A stretch of 28,207 nucleotides of DNA from a virus, in IMG/VR virus record IMGVR_UViG_3300036883_000046, positions 1-28,207 of that record, one strand, 5' to 3'. The stretch's first letter is position 1. Each line of letters begins with the position of its first letter. The notes beneath the pieces were generated by a model that had not been told where the DNA came from, made no database searches, and saw nothing but the letters and a program-made list of their open reading frames with translations. Below are positions 25,353 to 28,207 of this stretch, piece by piece. Position numbers and translations under genes: made by a program.

Positions 25353-25963
25353 CGTTTTCCAGCCGGACTGAAGTAGGCGTCCAGAGCCTCCTGAAAGAAC
25401 TCGTTACACCAACGCTCAAGGGTTATGCCTCGATCCTTCGCTAACTCGTTCACCGGCTCAAACACGCCTTCTGGAATCGCCACGATAACTTTGGTGGAGC
25501 CGTCCGGCTGGAGACCGACGATTGGGAAACTCTTGCCGCCGAGCGGAGGTTGCAGGTCTTTTATCGTCCCCGTCCCAACCGCCATTGCGGTTTCCAGGTC
25601 GACTCCATACGGTTCGCCAAGAACCTGTATTAGCTCTGGAGACTCGTCGACTTCCTCGAATTCGGCGTCGATTACCGCCTCCCCAGACTCATTTAAGGCC
25701 GCCTCAAGTCCGTCGTCATGTGCAAGGCTGGTTTCAGAATTTTCCAAATTTTGGAATTCTGCCGCTCCGTTTTCCGTTTCTAGGTTACCGGGGGTTTCGT
25801 TCCCCTCTTGAGGCTCCAAAACGGCCTCTTTGGGGGGTGTCTCGTGTCCCTCAACCGTGGATTGCTCTGTCATTTCTCTCGTCTCCTTTTGCGGCTTAAC
25901 TTCTTTGTTCCCACGCGGTTTCATGTTGTTTCCGATCTTTCTCGCTTTTTGTCCCTTGCCCAT
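25349..25963 (-). CDS. Possible ribbon-helix-helix regulator, first gene of the leftward block
   Basis: 204 residues from ATG 25963, whose GGAGG is 11 nt upstream; ATG 25873 (MTEQSTVEGHE, AGGAG at 9 nt) is an alternative giving 174. The N-terminus is basic, then a long acidic, disordered part (EEVDESPELIQ and neighbours). The C-terminus, STKVIVAIPEGVFEPVNELAKDRGITLERWCNEFFQEALDAYF, has the strand-helix-helix order of RHH DNA-binding domains. As the first leftward gene it could regulate the divergent promoters at 25964-26099. The RHH call is inference. A copy of the palindrome lies within the coding sequence. Confidence 0.55.
   Translation of the reverse strand: MGKGQKARKIGNNMKPRGNKEVKPQKETREMTEQSTVEGHETPPKEAVLEPQEGNETPGNLETENGAAEFQNLENSETSLAHDDGLEAALNESGEAVIDAEFEEVDESPELIQVLGEPYGVDLETAMAVGTGTIKDLQPPLGGKSFPIVGLQPDGSTKVIVAIPEGVFEPVNELAKDRGITLERWCNEFFQEALDAYFSPAGKR
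25742..25756. repeat. TTCCAAA-T-TTTGGAA palindrome inside a gene
   Basis: A perfect 15-bp copy in the coding sequence of the RHH-like gene, translated as EFQNLEN. It is the only copy fully inside a gene body, so it is not a ribosome-site by-product. Confidence 0.65.
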
Positions 25964-26099
25964 GATCGATTTGCCCTCCTTATCGACCAAATCATAGCAC
26001 TTTCCATTCGGCATTTTGGGGCTCACACCACAAAAATGATTTTTGGTGCGATACTGCCAACATGCAAAGGCACTTTAGTTCGACCAGAAAGGAAGGCAA
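25964..26099. promoter_or_regulatory. Divergent promoter region with inverted repeat
   Basis: 136 bp between the leftward gene block and the rightward operon. Leftward: an extended -10 box, TGCTATGAT, about 30 bp before the start. Rightward: GATACT at 26050-26055 is a possible -10 box with a poor -35. Between them CACC-AC-AAAAAT-G-ATTTTTGGTG (26026-26048) is an inverted repeat with a 2-nt bulge, a candidate operator controlling both directions. Confidence 0.5.
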
Positions 26100-26210
26100 A
26101 TGAACGCGCTGATTATGTGGTGGGGCGTACCTACAATGCTCCAGATCGTGCTCTGCATCGTAATTATCACTCGTGAAGTGTGGACGGGCGGAAGGAAGTG
26201 GAAGCCATGA
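26100..26210 (+). CDS. 36-residue membrane peptide
   Basis: MNALIMWWGVPTMLQIVLCIVIITREVWTGGRKWKP has one membrane segment (about 3-24) and a basic tail. AAGGAAGG lies 4 nt before ATG. Its TGA overlaps the next ATG by four bases. First gene of the rightward operon. Too short for most callers. Function unknown. Confidence 0.6.
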   Translation: MNALIMWWGVPTMLQIVLCIVIITREVWTGGRKWKP

Positions 26211-26392
26211 CCCGCCCACGCATCACCGAATGGCCCTATGCCGATCCTGACCAGCAGGACGATCCGGTTCCCGACGTGCCGCTGATGGCCGCGCTGGTTG
26301 CGGTCGTGTGGTGGCTGCGCTGGTGGATCATGGCCGCTGTGGGAGTGGGCGTGGTGGTGTTTGGCGTGGTCTGGATTGCGGGGAGGATGTGA
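26207..26392 (+). CDS. 61-residue membrane protein
   Basis: A polar, acidic N-terminus (MTRPRITEWPYADPDQQDDPVPDV) is followed by a long hydrophobic region, PLMAALVAVVWWLRWWIMAAVGVGVVVFGVVWIAGRM. That is long enough for one long or two short membrane passes around an RWW turn. Coupled with the 36-residue membrane peptide by an ATGA overlap and with the next gene by a TGATG overlap. A two-component membrane pair is plausible; holin-type function is possible but not shown. Confidence 0.6.
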   Translation: MTRPRITEWPYADPDQQDDPVPDVPLMAALVAVVWWLRWWIMAAVGVGVVVFGVVWIAGRM

Positions 26393-26604
26393 TGACAAGT
26401 GAGCAAAAAGTGAAGCAGGTTTACCCCAAGGCGTATTGGAGCGATCATCGGATATGTAGTCCTCTGGAAAATGGTCTGCCCTTCAAGGTAGAAATTTATT
26501 TATCTAGCAGGCTGACCGTGCCTCGCGGTACCAAAAGCAGCCAAGAACGGTGCTGGGCAGACGCCTGGAGACGCATAACCTCCGCCGCGCGGTCCTTGCC
26601 GTAA
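26392..26604 (+). CDS. 70-residue unknown protein
   Basis: Starts MTSEQKVKQVYPKAYWSDHRI with GGGGAGG 4-5 nt upstream. Continues with LPFKVEIYLSSRLTVPRGTKS and a helix ending AWRRITSAARSLP. The last nine codons and the stop are part of a 29-bp direct repeat found again at 26950, so the C-terminus may have been replaced by recombination. The fold resembles small phage proteins that bind DNA or metabolites; not recognised. Confidence 0.6.
   Translation: MTSEQKVKQVYPKAYWSDHRICSPLENGLPFKVEIYLSSRLTVPRGTKSSQERCWADAWRRITSAARSLP
26576..26604 (+). repeat. 29-bp direct repeat, copy 1
   Basis: TAACCTCCGCCGCGCGGTCC followed by TTGCCGTAA, identical to 26950-26978. This copy codes for the end of the 70-residue protein, with TAA as stop. 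The core CCGCGCGG is self-complementary. Confidence 0.85.
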
Positions 26605-26652
26605 ACAGTTTTCAACCAGTTGTACAGATCAACAGCATAAGGAGCAGCAAAA

Positions 26653-26952
26653 ATGAGCGCAGCTACCAAACTCCATCGAATCTGGCTCTACTTACTTGAG
26701 CACAGCCGTGATACGGATGCGATTATCCTCCTTAACCGGGTGATCCGTTTTGAAGAGGATAGACGCCGGTCATGTAACGCTTTTATGCAGGCCGCTCGAA
26801 AGGCTGGTAATGAGGCTGCGGAGCACGCAACTGGTTTCTACCAGCTTCCGGGGAATCCGCCAGACTGGTGGGATATTCAAGCGGCAGGGAATTTCGCCCG
26901 TAAGGCTGCAAGTAACGCTTTTGCTGCTCACCCGGAATTACGAGTAGCCTAA
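26653..26952 (+). CDS. 99-residue unknown protein between direct repeats
   Basis: MSAATKLHRIWLYLLEHSRDTDA, then a basic helix (RFEEDRRRSCNAFMQAARKAGNEAAEHATG) and YQLPGNPPDWWDIQAAGNFARKAASNAFAAHPELRVA. Helical throughout. AAGGAG lies 8 nt before ATG. The stop TAA forms the first three bases of the second repeat copy. The gene plus one repeat unit (374 bp) looks like a cassette inserted or lost by recombination between the repeats. Confidence 0.6.
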   Translation: MSAATKLHRIWLYLLEHSRDTDAIILLNRVIRFEEDRRRSCNAFMQAARKAGNEAAEHATGFYQLPGNPPDWWDIQAAGNFARKAASNAFAAHPELRVA

Positions 26953-26978
26953 CCTCCGCCGCGCGGTCCTTGCCGTAA
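26950..26978 (+). repeat. 29-bp direct repeat, copy 2
   Basis: Identical to 26576-26604, 374 bp downstream. Here the first TAA is the stop of the 99-residue gene and the rest is non-coding. Confidence 0.85.
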
Positions 26979-27027
26979 GCGGTAACAGCAGGCCGGGCGC
27001 GCAGACCCGGAAGAATCGAGAAAGCAA

Positions 27028-27213
27028 ATGGCAGACATCAAGCAAGCGGCAAAATGGATGCAGGATCGCAAGCATGTGCGCCGGGCAGGCGACGAACCCA
27101 AATACGTGTGGGAGAGAGGCCGCGGCATTTATCGGGGCAACGAAGACGAAGGCGAGGTAATGGCGTTCACGTCCGCGGATCTGCTGGCTGAAGATTGGGA
27201 GATCGCCGAGTGA
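27028..27213 (+). CDS. 61-residue unknown protein
   Basis: MADIKQAAKWMQDRKHVRRAGDEPKYVWERGRGIYRGNEDEGEVMAFTSADLLAEDWEIAE: a basic first half, then an acidic end with a strand-turn pattern. The string FTSADLLAEDWEI resembles the DUF2829-type domain start known from phages (…DLLAxDW…), from memory. Ribosome site weak (GAGAAAG). Overlaps the next gene by four bases. Confidence 0.6.
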   Translation: MADIKQAAKWMQDRKHVRRAGDEPKYVWERGRGIYRGNEDEGEVMAFTSADLLAEDWEIAE

Positions 27214-27341
27214 CCCGCTCCCTGCTCATGCTGTACCAGGACCTCGCCGATCACTGCCGCTCGAACCGGCTGGGGATGGCGTGCATTGACGGCGCGATAC
27301 TGGCGTGCGCGGTGACGGTAATACGGATGATTGCCCGCTGA
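27210..27341 (+). CDS. 43-residue small protein
   Basis: GTG start overlapping the previous TGA (GTGA), with GGGAG 8 nt upstream; ATG at 27228 is an alternative. It reads MTRSLLMLYQDLADHCRSNR, then LGMACIDGAILACAVTVIRMIAR: the second half is hydrophobic with a final Arg, possibly membrane-associated. Below the usual size limit. Unknown function. Confidence 0.45.
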   Translation: MTRSLLMLYQDLADHCRSNRLGMACIDGAILACAVTVIRMIAR

Positions 27342-27361
27342 CGGGCACGGAGGAGAAGATC

Positions 27362-27568
27362 ATGGAAGCTAACCAGCAGCGAGTTGTAGACGAAAAATTG
27401 GCATTGTCTGACAAACTAGACAAGCTCGAAACCTTTCACAACACGGTGATTTACGCAGGACTTCCGCCAGCCGAACAATCGCGCCTCACCCGCCAGTTGT
27501 ACATTATGAAACTCTACGAGCAAGTTCTTGCCGAACGCATCTCTGCGTTTGCCACTCCAGCGCCCTAA
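27362..27568 (+). CDS. crAss001_48-like small phage protein
   Basis: A 68-residue helical protein: MEANQQRVVDEKLALSDKLDKLETFHNTVIYAGLPPAEQSRLTRQLYIMKLYEQVLAERISAF. The pattern QQRVVxEKxxLxxKLxKLxxF...L...QLxxMxxYxxxLxxRI matches the widespread small phage family sometimes called crAss001_48-related; recall only. Its function is unknown. The start is set by GGAGGAG 6 nt upstream. Last gene of the rightward operon. Confidence 0.7.
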   Translation: MEANQQRVVDEKLALSDKLDKLETFHNTVIYAGLPPAEQSRLTRQLYIMKLYEQVLAERISAFATPAP

Positions 27569-27585
27569 CCCAGCCGCACAAACCA

Positions 27586-27613
27586 AAGGCCCCTCCAGTA
27601 ACGGAAGGGCCTT
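27586..27613. terminator. Convergent terminator
   Basis: AAGGCCC-C-TCC / GGA-A-GGGCCTT around loop AGTAAC (10 pairs, one mismatch) between convergent genes. The T-rich side (TTTGGTTTG) favours the leftward endolysin transcript; the rightward side is weaker. Confidence 0.7.
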
Positions 27614-27642
27614 GGCGTTCCCGCTCTGGACTTCCCCCTTTC

Positions 27643-28101
27643 CTATGGATTGAACACCACAGCCTGATAAGCCCCGGCCCCGTTAGTCTCACCCGTGAGC
27701 GCCATTCTGCGCTGTTCCGCCAGTGCTCCGTTGTAGCTGATGTGGATGCAGACCGGCGTCTGCGTGCCGGGGTGACACTCCAAGATGATTTGATCGACGG
27801 GTAAATGACTTTCCAGCCTGATCCAGTCGAAGACGGTCTCCAGCAATTCCCCCAAAGGCCGAATATCCGCCGCGCTGTTCTCGCCCAGGTACAGATGCTG
27901 GCTCGTGGCAGCCCCGCCTACAGCCGCGTTGTGCTCCGGGGTGCGGTAACCATCATCCACCGCTATCGGGCCGTACTGCGCCCGAATGGGCTCCAGCAAG
28001 AGGGTGCAGAGTTGCTGGGCGTTCGCTACCTGCTGCGGAGTTGCGCCGCTGCCAGATTGCACGCCAAGCTCGGTGTCGGAAAAGTGCGGGGAAAGCATCA
28101 T
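27643..28101 (-). CDS. M15-type D-Ala-D-Ala peptidase, probable endolysin
   Basis: A 152-residue enzyme with the zinc-site signature of the M15A family: SQHLYLGENSAADI (H69, D79) and CIHISYN (H120). GYRTPEHNAAVGGAATSQH is the usual lead-in. It would cleave the peptide part of peptidoglycan to release virions. It has no signal peptide or wall-binding domain, so a holin or other pore would be needed for export. The ATG overlaps the TGA of the upstream gene (ATGATG). It is transcribed leftward, convergent with the small operon. Confidence 0.85.
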   Translation of the reverse strand: MMLSPHFSDTELGVQSGSGATPQQVANAQQLCTLLLEPIRAQYGPIAVDDGYRTPEHNAAVGGAATSQHLYLGENSAADIRPLGELLETVFDWIRLESHLPVDQIILECHPGTQTPVCIHISYNGALAEQRRMALTGETNGAGAYQAVVFNP

Positions 28102-28207
28102 TTTGTTTCCTCTTTCGGCGCGTTTTCACTTTCTGCCATAAGCGGGAAATGCTCGGTGAGAACCTGTGTGAGAATATCCAGTGCGAGAACGAACTCATCC
28201 CGCACAT
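28098..28207 (-). CDS. C-terminal end of a gene coupled to the endolysin
   Basis: The last 36 codons of a gene entering from outside, ending DEFVLALDILTQVLTEHFPL then MAESENAPKEETK. The stop TGA overlaps the endolysin ATG by four bases. Helical end with an acidic tail. A second open frame over the same stretch runs on through the endolysin and was rejected. The gene might be a lysis or tail protein; not identifiable. Confidence 0.65.
   Translation of the reverse strand, partial: VRDEFVLALDILTQVLTEHFPLMAESENAPKEETK

Noticed and set aside
13250-25756. CRISPR array made of the repeated palindromes
   Set aside because: Copies are scattered over 12 kb at irregular distances, without spacer-sized intervals.
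27953-28207. 84-codon frame MCGMSSFSHWIF overlapping the endolysin
   Set aside because: The endolysin frame has clear catalytic motifs, and the coupled frame ending at 28098 explains the upstream stretch better.

Overview
The window is part of a tailed double-stranded DNA phage (Caudoviricetes) genome or a prophage remnant. The evidence is a head-morphogenesis and packaging block: a large terminase, a probable small terminase, a portal, a probable scaffold and a major capsid protein, followed by an M15-type endolysin at the far end. Genes are short, tightly packed and often overlap by 1-4 nt. Most have strong GGAGG-type ribosome sites. No integrase, tRNA, CRISPR array or insertion sequence is visible. 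The host cannot be read from the sequence; the moderately GC-rich composition and the character of the small proteins would fit a soil-type Gram-negative host such as an acidobacterium, but that is only an impression.

Layout, read in the direction of transcription (mostly minus strand, from high to low coordinates). (1) 28.2-27.6 kb, minus: the end of an unknown gene, coupled to an M15 peptidase (endolysin). (2) 26.1-27.6 kb, plus: a small divergent operon of seven tiny genes, two of them single-span membrane proteins, with a 29-bp direct repeat flanking one gene. It ends at a convergent terminator. (3) 26.0-22.2 kb, minus: an RHH-like protein, several zinc-ribbon proteins, a ParB/Srx-like protein and small membrane peptides. 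(4) 21.9-14.5 kb, minus: an accessory block cut into short transcription units. Each unit tends to have its own GC hairpin terminator and a sigma70-type promoter, the two sometimes overlapping. Its products include a DUF932-like protein, many small zinc-ribbon proteins and a set of tiny membrane proteins. (5) 14.5-14.0 kb: a non-coding region with a GC-rich, G-quadruplex-capable tract, a 59-nt composite hairpin and an AT-rich repeat zone. (6) 14.0-0 kb, minus: one long, nearly gap-free late operon. It holds small unknown genes, peptide deformylase, a zinc ribbon, a probable small terminase, a SprT-like protein, the large terminase, the portal, the scaffold, the capsid and a downstream head protein.

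The late block makes the head and packages DNA. Peptide deformylase and the SprT-like protein are host-interaction or maturation accessories embedded in it. The most interesting non-textbook signals are: (a) a dispersed 13-17 bp palindrome (core TCCAAA-T-TTTGGA) found mainly in leaders of small genes, including the leader of the ParB-like gene; (b) a second leader motif, GCGGTTTTTGG and relatives, which forms the spacer of two promoters; (c) the structured non-coding region at 14.0-14.5 kb; (d) several tiny genes of 17-45 codons, mostly membrane or strongly basic, which standard gene callers would miss; and (e) tandem GGTACA-type palindromes sitting on a start codon.
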